From Helicobacter cetorum MIT 00-7128 (GTDB lineage: Bacteria > Campylobacterota > Campylobacteria > Campylobacterales > Helicobacteraceae), in NCBI RefSeq assembly GCF_000259255.1, contig NC_017737.1, positions 248,001 to 312,000 on the forward strand: a DNA stretch of 64,000 nt, written 5' to 3'. The notes beneath the pieces are model-generated. The model did no database searches and was not told where the DNA came from. It saw only the letters and a list, made by a program, of their open reading frames with translations. Made by a program: the position numbers and the translations under genes. Of the stretch, positions 7,601 to 15,479 are shown in pieces; within the stretch, counting starts at the first letter, position 1; each line of letters opens with the position of its first letter.

Positions 7601-7605
7601 AGAAG

Positions 7606-7681
7606 TGGTGGCTTGAGGCGGAATCGAACCACCGACACGAAGATTTTCAGTCTTCTGCTCTACCGACTGAGCTATCAAGCC
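7606..7681 (-). tRNA. trnF: tRNA-Phe (GAA)
   Basis: The minus strand folds as a complete tRNA. The acceptor arm is GGCTTGA with TCAAGCC, followed by discriminator A and an encoded CCA. The D arm contains AGCTCAGTCGGTAGAGC, the anticodon loop reads ACTGAAAATC (anticodon GAA) and the T loop contains GGTTCGATTCC. It is 76 nt including CCA and lies between comH and xth on the opposite strand. A likely minus-strand -10, TAATAAT, lies just upstream around 7692-7698. Confidence 0.97.
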
Positions 7682-7751
7682 AAATAAGACAGAAATTATT
7701 ACATAAAAAAGGTAAAATGAAGCTTAATTTTTAAAAAATTTACCAAAAAGA

Positions 7752-7757
7752 TATAAT
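7752..7757 (+). promoter_or_regulatory. xth promoter -10
   Basis: TATAAT lies 27 nt before the xth start, with an AAAAGGA ribosome binding site in between. Confidence 0.55.
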
Positions 7758-7784
7758 TAAATCAAAATTTTAAAAGGATTAAAA

Positions 7785-8537
7785 TTGAAATTGATTTCAT
7801 GGAATGTGAATGGTTTGAGAGCTTGCATGAATAAAGGCTTTATGGATTTTTTTACAAGTGTTGATGCGGATATTTTTTGTATCCAAGAATCTAAAATGCA
7901 ACAAGAGCAAAACACCTTTGAATTTAAGGGTTATTTTGATTTTTGGAATTGTGCGCTTAAGAAGGGCTATTCAGGGGTAGTAACTTTTTCTAAAACAAAG
8001 CCCTTAAATGTAAGCTATGGCATAGGAATAGAAGAGCATGACACAGAAGGGCGAGTGATTACTTGTGAATTTGATAAATTTTATTTGGTGAATGTCTATA
8101 CTCCAAATTCGCAACGAGCTTTAGCAAGGTTAGAGTATCGCATGAGTTGGGAAATAGAGTTTAGAAAATTTTTAAAAGCTTTAGAACTTAAAAAACCTGT
8201 AATTGTATGTGGGGATTTAAATGTTGCTCATAATGAAATTGATTTAGAAAACCCCAAAGCAAACAGAAAAAACGCCGGCTTTAGCGATGAAGAGAGAGAA
8301 AAATTTAGTGAGCTTTTAAACGCTGGTTTTATTGATACATTCCGACATTTTTATCCTACTAAAGAAAAGGCTTATACTTGGTGGAGTTATATGCAACAAT
8401 CAAGAGAGAGAAATATCGGCTGGCGGATTGATTATTTTTTATGTTCTAATAGTTTGAAAATAGAAATTAAAGACGCTAAGATTTATGAAAGTATTTTAGG
8501 GAGTGATCATTGCCCGGTGGGGTTAGAATTAAATTAA
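7785..8537 (+). CDS. xth: Exodeoxyribonuclease III (AP endonuclease)
   Basis: This Mg-dependent endonuclease/exonuclease of the EEP fold cleaves abasic sites in base-excision repair. All catalytic motifs are visible: SWNVNGLRA at the N-terminus, IQESKM (metal-binding Glu), GDLNVAHNEID (catalytic Asp/Asn), WRIDYF and GSDHCPVGLEL at the C-terminus (Asp-His). Translation starts at TTG after AAAAGGA. The 250-residue length is normal. The 3' end overlaps the convergent outer-membrane gene by 4 nt. Confidence 0.95.
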   Translation: MKLISWNVNGLRACMNKGFMDFFTSVDADIFCIQESKMQQEQNTFEFKGYFDFWNCALKKGYSGVVTFSKTKPLNVSYGIGIEEHDTEGRVITCEFDKFYLVNVYTPNSQRALARLEYRMSWEIEFRKFLKALELKKPVIVCGDLNVAHNEIDLENPKANRKNAGFSDEEREKFSELLNAGFIDTFRHFYPTKEKAYTWWSYMQQSRERNIGWRIDYFLCSNSLKIEIKDAKIYESILGSDHCPVGLELN

Positions 8538-9169
8538 AAATAAAAAGTGTGCGAAATGAAAACAGAGTAGTTTCGCACAAATTGAGAGCCATATTCAAAA
8601 GCAAAAGGCCATTTAACCCCAACTTCTACACTTGCATCATGGTGGAATAACACCGTTTGGAACTTAAACCCTACCAAACCAAACATTCTAAAATTAGAAG
8701 TTTTAAGCGAAAAACCTTTGATACTATCCAAATCATTAATAATCATGTTGCGACTATATTTAGACATAGTCCATGTGTTTTCAGCAATTTGCATGCCATA
8801 AAAGAGAGCAAAGACCCATAGAGGATTTTTATTATATTCTACGATTAAATCTCCGCCTAAGCCATAAGTAAACATATTAGCTTGTGCGTTGGTAGATTTA
8901 TTTAAAATAACATTACCATAGTCCATAAAAATGTAATAACGAGAATAAAACCAATAATTAGTAGGATTAACTTCCCAGCCAAAAGAAAAGCTTGCTCCCT
9001 CAATGGTGCGTGTGAATTTTGTATCTCTATAAATTAGCATTTTCCCCACTTGATATTGTGAGGCGATATAAAATCGTGTTTTAGCTCCTACAACTATAGG
9101 GTTTAAAAAAGAAACACTTAAAAATAAGGGGGTTACTTTTTTAAACAAATCTTTTGAAAAAATTTTCAA
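8534..9169 (-). CDS. Small Helicobacter outer-membrane beta-barrel protein
   Basis: This 211-residue protein has an N-terminal hydrophobic export signal (VTPLFLSVSFLNPIVVGA). Its alternating hydrophobic/aromatic beta strands end in ISHTFYF, the C-terminal aromatic signature for BamA-dependent barrel assembly. The pattern FMDYGN...MFTYGLGGDLIVEY and AENTW is shared with Helicobacter Hor/Hop-type proteins, including the 375-residue protein at 31228. The start is TTG with a weak ribosome binding site. It follows the lipoprotein gene by 3 nt, so the pair is probably co-transcribed. Function beyond an outer-membrane location is unknown. Confidence 0.75.
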   Translation of the reverse strand: MKIFSKDLFKKVTPLFLSVSFLNPIVVGAKTRFYIASQYQVGKMLIYRDTKFTRTIEGASFSFGWEVNPTNYWFYSRYYIFMDYGNVILNKSTNAQANMFTYGLGGDLIVEYNKNPLWVFALFYGMQIAENTWTMSKYSRNMIINDLDSIKGFSLKTSNFRMFGLVGFKFQTVLFHHDASVEVGVKWPFAFEYGSQFVRNYSVFISHTFYF

Positions 9170-9172
9170 TGC

Positions 9173-9499
9173 TTAATAATTCCTATTTAATGGAGAGCTA
9201 AGATTATCTTGATGATTAGTCCAATTTTGTAAAATAGTGGGGTTATTTTGTGGTTGCACCGGCCCATCATTTTCATTTAATTTTTCTAATTTATTTTCGC
9301 TATCAATGAGATTATCCACTTTTTGCGTGATTTTCTCATCATCTTCTTCATGCTCAATTCTTTCTATATCTTGATTAGCCTCTTTAGGGGCAGTTTTAGT
9401 TGTATGAGATGAAGTTGTTTTTTTGGGTGTGTCTTTACAAGCACCTAAAAACCCTATGAGAGAAATAATTGTGATAAAAAGAGATATTTTTGATTTCAT
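9173..9499 (-). CDS. Small acidic lipoprotein
   Basis: The 108-residue product starts with a lipoprotein signal, MKSKISLFITIISLIGFLGAC, with the lipobox LGAC placing the lipid on Cys21. The mature part is unstructured, rich in Glu/Asp/Asn/Thr, and has no recognisable domain. The ribosome binding site GAGGAA is good. It is directly upstream of the outer-membrane protein gene ending at 8534, and the two may work together at the outer membrane. A gene of this kind lies beside recG in H. pylori, but I cannot name a function. Confidence 0.7.
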   Translation of the reverse strand: MKSKISLFITIISLIGFLGACKDTPKKTTSSHTTKTAPKEANQDIERIEHEEDDEKITQKVDNLIDSENKLEKLNENDGPVQPQNNPTILQNWTNHQDNLSSPLNRNY

Positions 9500-9622
9500 A
9501 TTTTAGTTTCCTCAATTAGAGTATATAATTTTGGCTTATCTTAGCACAAAATGGTTAAAATACTAGGACAAAATTAACGAAATAAAGGCTTTTTGAATAG
9601 GGTTTTCTAAGGTAAGAACAAA

Positions 9623-11485
9623 TTGCAAGAAATGAATGAAATTTTAAAAAAATTAAAAGTAAAATCGCTTTTAGAAGCGTTACTATGTTATGTGCCTAAA
9701 GGATACAAAGACTTAAGCTTGTTAGAGCATTTTGAAATGGGGCTAAGTGGCACTCTAGAAGTTACTATTTTAGATAAAAAAAGCTATGCAAAAGTCTTAA
9801 AAATCTTTGTGTATTCTAAACGATTTAATGAGAATTTAGAGCTTGTATTTTTTAATTATAGTGCGTTTCATTACAATCAGTTTAAAATAGGCGAAAGTTT
9901 GTTTATTTATGGTAAATTAGAGCAAAGCTCTTTTAATCATGCAACTATTATTAACACGCCTAAAATCGTTACAGAGTTTGGAAAAATTTCTTTGCTTTTT
10001 AAAAAGGTCAAAAACCACGAAAAAATCCAAGAAAATTTACAAAGTCTCATTTCTTTAGAAAATTTAAAAAATGAAGGCATTAAAGAAAGTATCGCACATT
10101 TATTACTAGAAATCTTTTTTCCTACTCAAAATTTTGTAAAAGATTATGAACGCTTTAAGACTTTTCCTTTACAACATTTAAATGCGTTAAAATACATTGA
10201 AATGCTTTTTTATATGAAAAGTTTGGAGCGTAAGAAATTACGATTTAGTGCTAAAATTGTGTGTGCTAATAATAGCGAACGCTTAAATGAATTTATCACT
10301 TCTTTACCCTTTAGTCTCACTAACGACCAACAAAACGCCATTAAAGAAATTCAAAATGACTTGGCTAGTTCTATAGCGTGTAAGCGTTTGATTGTAGGTG
10401 ATGTAGGGTGTGGAAAAACAATGGTGATTTTAGCAAGCATGGTATTAGCCTATCCACATAAAACCCTTTTAATGGCACCCACTTCTATTCTAGCTAAACA
10501 ACTTTATAACGAAGCTTTAAAATTTTTACCCCCCTATTTTGAAGTGGAGTTGCTACTAGGTGGGAGTAAAAAGCAACCAAATAATTTGTTTGAAAAAACT
10601 ATTCATGTTGTTATAGGCACGCAAGCTTTGTTATTTGACAAGCGAGACTTGAATGAATTTGCTCTAGTGATTACTGATGAGCAACACAGATTTGGCACCA
10701 AGCAACGCTATCAACTAGAAAAAATGGCTAGTCATAAGGGTAATAAACCCCATTCATTACAATTTTCAGCTACGCCCATTCCACGCACCCTAGCCTTAGC
10801 TAAAAGTGCCTTTGTCCAAACGACGGCAATTAGAGAAATCCCTTATAAAAAAGAGATTGAAACTCTAGTCTTGCATAAAAGAGAATTTAATGTTGTTATG
10901 GAGCGAATTAATAATGAAATTGCTAAAAATCATCAAGTCATTGTAGTCTATCCACTTGTGAATGAGAGTGAAAAAATCCCCTATTTATCACTCAATGAAG
11001 GGGCAAGTTTTTGGCAAAAACGCTTTAAAAATGTTTATATCACTTCAGGGCAAGATAAGAATAAAGAAGAGATTATTGAAGAATTTAAAGAATTTGGAAG
11101 TATTTTACTAGCAACCACACTTATTGAAGTAGGCATTTCTTTACCACGATTAAGCGTGATGGTGATTTTAGCCCCTGAGAGATTAGGCTTAGCGACCTTG
11201 CATCAATTAAGAGGGCGTGTGTCTCGTAATGGTTTGAAAGGCTATTGTTTTTTATGCACCATTCAAGAAGAAAACGAACGATTAGAAAAATTTGCTGATG
11301 AATTAGACGGATTTAAAATCGCTGAATTAGATTTAGAATACCGAAAAAGCGGAGATTTACTACAAGGCGAAGAGCAAAGCGGAAATAGTTTTGAATACAT
11401 TGATTTGTCTAAAGATGAAAATATTGTCGCTGAAGTGAAACAAGATTTTTTAAAAAGTCGTAATGTTTCACGTGAAAACATTTAA
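9623..11485 (+). CDS. recG: ATP-dependent DNA helicase RecG
   Basis: RecG remodels stalled forks and Holliday junctions. An N-terminal wedge/OB domain is followed by helicase motifs: Walker A GDVGCGKT, motif Ia APTSILAKQL, DEQH box ITDEQHRFG, motif III QFSATPIPRTLA and motifs V-VI (TTLIEVGISLP, HQLRGRVSRNG). At 620 residues it is shorter than the E. coli protein, as usual in epsilonproteobacteria. The start is TTG after TAAGGTAAG. The last codons overlap a near-perfect parS palindrome at 11464-11480. Confidence 0.95.
   Translation: MQEMNEILKKLKVKSLLEALLCYVPKGYKDLSLLEHFEMGLSGTLEVTILDKKSYAKVLKIFVYSKRFNENLELVFFNYSAFHYNQFKIGESLFIYGKLEQSSFNHATIINTPKIVTEFGKISLLFKKVKNHEKIQENLQSLISLENLKNEGIKESIAHLLLEIFFPTQNFVKDYERFKTFPLQHLNALKYIEMLFYMKSLERKKLRFSAKIVCANNSERLNEFITSLPFSLTNDQQNAIKEIQNDLASSIACKRLIVGDVGCGKTMVILASMVLAYPHKTLLMAPTSILAKQLYNEALKFLPPYFEVELLLGGSKKQPNNLFEKTIHVVIGTQALLFDKRDLNEFALVITDEQHRFGTKQRYQLEKMASHKGNKPHSLQFSATPIPRTLALAKSAFVQTTAIREIPYKKEIETLVLHKREFNVVMERINNEIAKNHQVIVVYPLVNESEKIPYLSLNEGASFWQKRFKNVYITSGQDKNKEEIIEEFKEFGSILLATTLIEVGISLPRLSVMVILAPERLGLATLHQLRGRVSRNGLKGYCFLCTIQEENERLEKFADELDGFKIAELDLEYRKSGDLLQGEEQSGNSFEYIDLSKDENIVAEVKQDFLKSRNVSRENI
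11464..11480. other. parS-like near-match at the 3' end of recG
   Basis: TGTTTCACGTGAAAACA matches the 16-bp parS palindrome at its first 14 positions and then carries one extra A. It encodes the recG C-terminal Val-Ser-Arg-Glu-Asn. It may be a second, weaker ParB site 3.7 kb from the perfect one at 15209. Confidence 0.5.
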
Positions 11486-11668
11486 ATATTATAGCGCTAA
11501 TTTTTAATATTCATGGTTAAGATATATTTTTCTTTTTTATCCATATTACTATTAAAATTGTCTTTTTAGTTATTATGAATAGTTTTATATGCCTAGATAA
11601 GTAAAAAGTGATTTAAAAGCAATTTTGAAGTTTTATAAAGGTTAAATCTTTTTATTTTTAATAGAATT

Positions 11669-11709
11669 GATAAAGCTCTATTTTAAAAAGATTAAAATAA
11701 AGCTTTATC
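11669..11709. terminator. Long inverted repeat between convergent recG and the repeat-protein gene
   Basis: GATAAAGCT (11669-11677) pairs with AGCTTTATC (11701-11709). Inside, TATTTTAA pairs with TTAAAATA around a 5-nt loop, with one mismatch between the stems. It lies 26 nt after the stop codon of the minus-strand gene and 184 nt after recG, and could serve as a bidirectional terminator. No strong U-run follows on either side. Confidence 0.5.
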
Positions 11710-11734
11710 TCCCCCACCCTTTTAATACAGATGA

Positions 11735-14700
11735 TTAATCGTCCATTCTATCTGAATAATCAATATCATCTTGATTATCATCTAAGCTTATTGCTGTATC
11801 TTTGAGATAATCTTTATCAATAGCATGTTCTAAGATAGCCTTATCGTTAGCAAATTCTTTTTCCTCGTTCTCCAATGCGTGGAAAGAATTTTGCTCTCTA
11901 TCTTGTTGAACTTTTAATGCTTTCTCGCCATTTAGTCCTTCAAAGACTTTATTACCCATAAACCAAGATAAGTTATACACGCCGGTTTTTGTATTACCGG
12001 TTAAGTTATAAACATCACTTGATAGTTTCTCATAGTCAGCTTTAATGGTAGCGTTAGAGCTATTAGCATATTTGCTATATGCGCTAACACTAGAGCTATC
12101 TTGATGTGCTTGTTGGTATAAAGGCATGGCCTCTTTAAAGTCTTGTAGCACTTGGCTTAAGTCATTTTGAGCGTTAGACAATGATTTTTCATCATTCAAT
12201 AGGCTGTTTAATGCTTTTGCTTGTGCCACTACATTTTTAGATTTCATAGCTTGTTGCAATGCCACCTTATCTTTATTAACGCTTTGTGCGTCAGCCTTGG
12301 TAGTGTTATAGACAGACTTAAGTCCCCAAACGCTAGTAGCTTGGTTGTAGCGATTTAAATTTGCATTTAAAATTTTGCTATCACTATTTAAAGCGTTATT
12401 GAGATTGCTTACTTGATTTAAAGCGGATTGTTGCGCTTTAGCAATTGCTTGAGTTAAGATAGTCTTATCTTTAGTAAATTGTTGTTCCTCATCTTTCAAT
12501 GCTTTTTGAGCGATTAAAACTTGTTGTTGGTTTTTAGCACTATAAGTATTCAAGCCTATCCACCAAGATAGTCTATACACACCGGTTTTTGTATTACCGG
12601 TTAAGTTATAAACATCACTTGATAGTTTCTCATAGTCAGCTTTAATGGTAGCGTTAGAGCTATTAGCATATTGCTTATATTCATTGATAAGAGAAGTATC
12701 TCCCCATGCGCTTGCATAGAAAGGCATAGAATTCTTAAAGTTATCATTCACTTTATTGAACGCATTTTGTGCGTTAGTAAAGTTTTGTTGAGCGTTCTCT
12801 AAGTTTTTCAACGCTTGAATTTCGTTTTGTTGCGCTTTAGCAAAAGCTTTAGCACCACTAACATTTTTTACGATATTAATCGCATCTTTTAAAAGTTTCT
12901 CATCTTTAGTTACCACTTGAGCACTATCTTTTACATTGCTATATGCGTTATTAAAGCTCCAAATACCGGTAGCTTTTTGATAGTTAGACGCATTATCTTG
13001 GTAAAGCTTATTATCACTCTTTAAGGTATCAGCATTTTGAGCCACGCTATTTAAAACTTTTTTAGCATTAAGGCTATCTTGGTATGCTACAGCCTCTTGT
13101 TCTTTATTGATAATACTATCTTTTTCATAGATACTAATACTATTATCAACTTTTTCAGCAAGCTTTTTCTCATTTTGAGCGATAACATTATGTCCAAGAC
13201 TTAGTGTGCCATTCTCTAGGTTAAATTTGTATGTGGACTCTTTCCAACCAATATTGTTGACATTGATAATACCTTTATCAGTATTATTAAACACATTGGT
13301 CTTAATCATAGATTGCAAAGTATTATTTGCATGAGCGTATTGAGCTTGAGCGCTTTTAAGTTCATTTAGAGCACTATCTACAGCTTGTTGAGCTTTAGCA
13401 AAACCTTTAGTGCCAACAGCGCTATGGAGAGTTTTTAGAGTGTTGTTTAATGCAGTAGTAGCACTTGCCACTTTAGCACTAGCTTGATTAACTTTATTCA
13501 AGTCATCACTTAAAGAGGTAGTCGCTGTGTTGTTAGCATTACCTTTGATAGCAATATCTTTAACTTTCTCTAACTTATCAGCACTAGCTACATCTTGATT
13601 GTAAGTGTTTGTATTAGCTGTTTCATTAGCTTTTACAGCACTATTTAAAGCGTTGTTAGCTTTAGTGTAATCAGCTTGAGCAACCTTAAGAGCTTTAGTA
13701 GCACTATCTACAGCTTGTTGAGCTTTAGCAAAGTCAATAGTAGATTTGTTAGAGGCATTCTTAATGCTACCAAATTGCATAGTTTTTTGTAAGTTACTTA
13801 GGGCGCTATTGAGAGCTTTTGTCTTATTTACAACTTCTTGATTGGCATTTTTGAGGTCGTTATAAGCTTTTTGGATTGCTTTAGTAGCTAAGTTGGCTGA
13901 AGTTGAGTTAGAAATATTGTCTTTAGCACTTATCTTATTTAAAGCTTCAGCTTTAGCTATATCTTTTTTATAAATCGCATCAAGTTGTTTATATGCACTA
14001 TCTTTAACGCCTGTTGACATGCTTTCACTTACAATTTTATTAATAGTGCTAACATGATTAGCAATCTTACTTACTTGTTTATTAATGCTTTTTTTATCAA
14101 TACCTAAAGCACCATTTTCTAAATTATAGATAACTTCTTCTTTATTTTTAGCAAGACTATTGCCATTACCTTTCTCTGTAATGACCTCTCTCGTTTTTTT
14201 ATTCTTAAATACGACTTTTTGATGCGGAAATTCATCTGTAAGTTGTTTGACATCATTATCTAAAATTTGATTATTAGCGCTTATTGTATTAAGCCTAATT
14301 TTAGCGCTATGCAGTGCATTATTAGCCTTAGCTACACTATTAGAAAGACTACCAACATAATTTAGAGCATTGCCTACATCATTCAAATAACTTTGAGCAT
14401 GAGGAGTAGTAGAGTTGTAATCATTATTTAGAGCAGTTTGAAGTTTATTTAAAGTGTTATTAAGTTTAACTTCCGCTGTCTTTGCTTGTGCTATCGTGTT
14501 ATTGATTTCCTTTAAGCTTGCATTTTGATTTTGTAAAGTTCCTACTTTTTTAACCAAAGTTTTGAAAGTATTGAGCTGTTGGTTCAGCACTTTGACTTCC
14601 TTAGTAGGAACAACACTTTTAAAACCATTAAAGTTTTGCTGTGCAGTAGGCCAACTAATTTTAAATGGCTTTAAGAATGGCTTATTAAAATCTTGTGCAT

Positions 14701-14770
14701 TATTTGTAGCACTTGCCACACTAATAAGACTTGACGCTAATGCGAGACTGACGATAAATTTTTTATCCAT
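11735..14770 (-). CDS. Large secreted Ala/Asn/Lys-rich repeat protein
   Basis: This 1011-residue protein has a clear signal peptide (MDKKFIVSLALASSLISVASA). The rest is Ala-, Asn-, Lys- and Gln-rich helix, probably coiled coil, without membrane segments or an outer-membrane C-terminal signature. Repeats are obvious. A roughly 31-residue block containing NSSNATIKADYEKLSSD occurs twice, exactly 200 codons apart, and AKAQQAVDSA-type helices recur near the middle. Two blocks share a NLENG motif. The C-terminus is very acidic. The minus-strand promoter carries a T15 tract. In H. pylori the recG-nusA interval as I recall holds restriction genes instead. The family is unknown to me; a surface or extracellular fibrous protein is an inference. 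Confidence 0.8.
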   Translation of the reverse strand: MDKKFIVSLALASSLISVASATNNAQDFNKPFLKPFKISWPTAQQNFNGFKSVVPTKEVKVLNQQLNTFKTLVKKVGTLQNQNASLKEINNTIAQAKTAEVKLNNTLNKLQTALNNDYNSTTPHAQSYLNDVGNALNYVGSLSNSVAKANNALHSAKIRLNTISANNQILDNDVKQLTDEFPHQKVVFKNKKTREVITEKGNGNSLAKNKEEVIYNLENGALGIDKKSINKQVSKIANHVSTINKIVSESMSTGVKDSAYKQLDAIYKKDIAKAEALNKISAKDNISNSTSANLATKAIQKAYNDLKNANQEVVNKTKALNSALSNLQKTMQFGSIKNASNKSTIDFAKAQQAVDSATKALKVAQADYTKANNALNSAVKANETANTNTYNQDVASADKLEKVKDIAIKGNANNTATTSLSDDLNKVNQASAKVASATTALNNTLKTLHSAVGTKGFAKAQQAVDSALNELKSAQAQYAHANNTLQSMIKTNVFNNTDKGIINVNNIGWKESTYKFNLENGTLSLGHNVIAQNEKKLAEKVDNSISIYEKDSIINKEQEAVAYQDSLNAKKVLNSVAQNADTLKSDNKLYQDNASNYQKATGIWSFNNAYSNVKDSAQVVTKDEKLLKDAINIVKNVSGAKAFAKAQQNEIQALKNLENAQQNFTNAQNAFNKVNDNFKNSMPFYASAWGDTSLINEYKQYANSSNATIKADYEKLSSDVYNLTGNTKTGVYRLSWWIGLNTYSAKNQQQVLIAQKALKDEEQQFTKDKTILTQAIAKAQQSALNQVSNLNNALNSDSKILNANLNRYNQATSVWGLKSVYNTTKADAQSVNKDKVALQQAMKSKNVVAQAKALNSLLNDEKSLSNAQNDLSQVLQDFKEAMPLYQQAHQDSSSVSAYSKYANSSNATIKADYEKLSSDVYNLTGNTKTGVYNLSWFMGNKVFEGLNGEKALKVQQDREQNSFHALENEEKEFANDKAILEHAIDKDYLKDTAISLDDNQDDIDYSDRMDD
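11982..12072 (-). repeat. 91-bp exact direct repeat, distal copy
   Basis: It is identical to 12582-12672 and lies exactly 600 bp away, in the same reading frame of the repeat protein. Recombination between the two would delete 200 codons without a frameshift. Confidence 0.95.
12582..12672 (-). repeat. 91-bp exact direct repeat, proximal copy
   Basis: This partner of 11982-12072 is identical at all 91 positions, while the flanking repeat-protein sequence is only similar at the protein level. That suggests recent duplication or gene conversion within the block. Confidence 0.95.
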
Positions 14771-14790
14771 ATTTTCACCTTAATATTGAA

Positions 14791-14810
14791 ATTATAATGG
14801 CATATGCCAT
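14791..14810 (-). promoter_or_regulatory. Repeat-protein promoter with overlapping palindrome
   Basis: A minus-strand TATAAT (14796-14791) lies 21 nt before the ATG, behind the ribosome binding site AAGGTGAAA. Directly upstream is a perfect 14-bp palindrome, ATGGCATATGCCAT (14797-14810). It occupies the -13 to -26 spacer and is well placed for a dimeric repressor. The regulator is unknown. Confidence 0.55.
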
Positions 14811-14841
14811 AAAAAGCTAAAAAGACACAAATGTAACTTAA

Positions 14842-14856
14842 CAAAAAAAAAAAAAA
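14842..14856 (-). repeat. 15-nt A/T homopolymer upstream of the repeat-protein promoter
   Basis: Fifteen consecutive A on the plus strand read as T15 on the minus strand. The tract ends about 46 bp upstream of the -10 box. Tracts of this length slip readily in Helicobacter, and T-tracts at a similar distance tune transcription of sabA in H. pylori. Confidence 0.7.
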
Positions 14857-15208
14857 ACGAAAAGTAAACAAATACAATTTTTAAAATGAAAATGAAACAT
14901 GTGATAGTAATTTATAGCTTTATTTTGTTTCTATCGCTAAAAATAATTGTTATTTTTTTAAAATAATGAATATTTAAAACTAAATCAAAAGAAATTTTAA
15001 AAGTGTATAGTGGCTAAAATACATCATTAATTACTTGTATTATTAGAGTTTTCTGATTATTTGTAATATTTTTTAAAAATCTTTATCGTATCAATCAATG
15101 TTTAAAGCAATACATATTATTAAGATAGTTTTCATTAAAATGGATTTTTAATACAAAATACTTTTAATGTTTTTTTAGAGGGAATGAGATAAAAATAGCA
15201 AGTCTTAA

Positions 15209-15224
15209 TGTTTCACGTGAAACA
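15209..15224. other. parS: Perfect parS centromere site
   Basis: TGTTTCACGTGAAACA is the 16-bp palindrome bound by chromosomal ParB (Spo0J) and is exact here. It lies about 9 kb from oriC in an intergenic region, the usual place for parS. Confidence 0.9.
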
Positions 15225-15437
15225 AATCAATCACCATTCCACCTAAAATGAGCCATTATCAATGAGCTATCATGCTAAAATACCGCAATGATAACAAGCA
15301 CAAAAAATATTATTATTTTAATGCATGTTTTTCTGTGGCATAGAAAATAGAAAAATCGGTTTTTTTTGGTTTTTGTAGTAAAAGAGTGTAATATCTAAAA
15401 ATTTAGATTGGAATTAGTTAGATGTGGTTCTATAGGC

Positions 15438-15468
15438 GTGAAACAATAGCAAAATTGCTATATTTCAC
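15438..15468 (-). terminator. Strong hairpin after nusA
   Basis: GTGAAA and ATAGCAA pair with TTGCTAT and TTTCAC around a short loop, starting 11 nt after the nusA stop. There is no U-run after it, so it may stabilise the 3' end rather than terminate by itself. Confidence 0.45.
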
Positions 15469-15479
15469 TTAAGGGTATT

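Larger units (their letters stand above)
14771..15479. other. 709-bp intergenic region between repeat-protein gene and nusA
   Basis: The region is AT-rich with no credible ORF. From left to right it holds the repeat-protein promoter and palindrome (14791-14810), a 15-A homopolymer (14842-14856), an unremarkable stretch, the parS site (15209-15224), a T8 run near 15360-15367, a weak palindrome at 15393-15408 and a strong hairpin after nusA (15438-15468). Confidence 0.6.

Noticed and set aside
14811-15208. A small gene or structured RNA in the long spacer before parS
   Set aside because: Only AT-rich sequence with scattered stops is seen, with no hairpin plus promoter pair that I could support.
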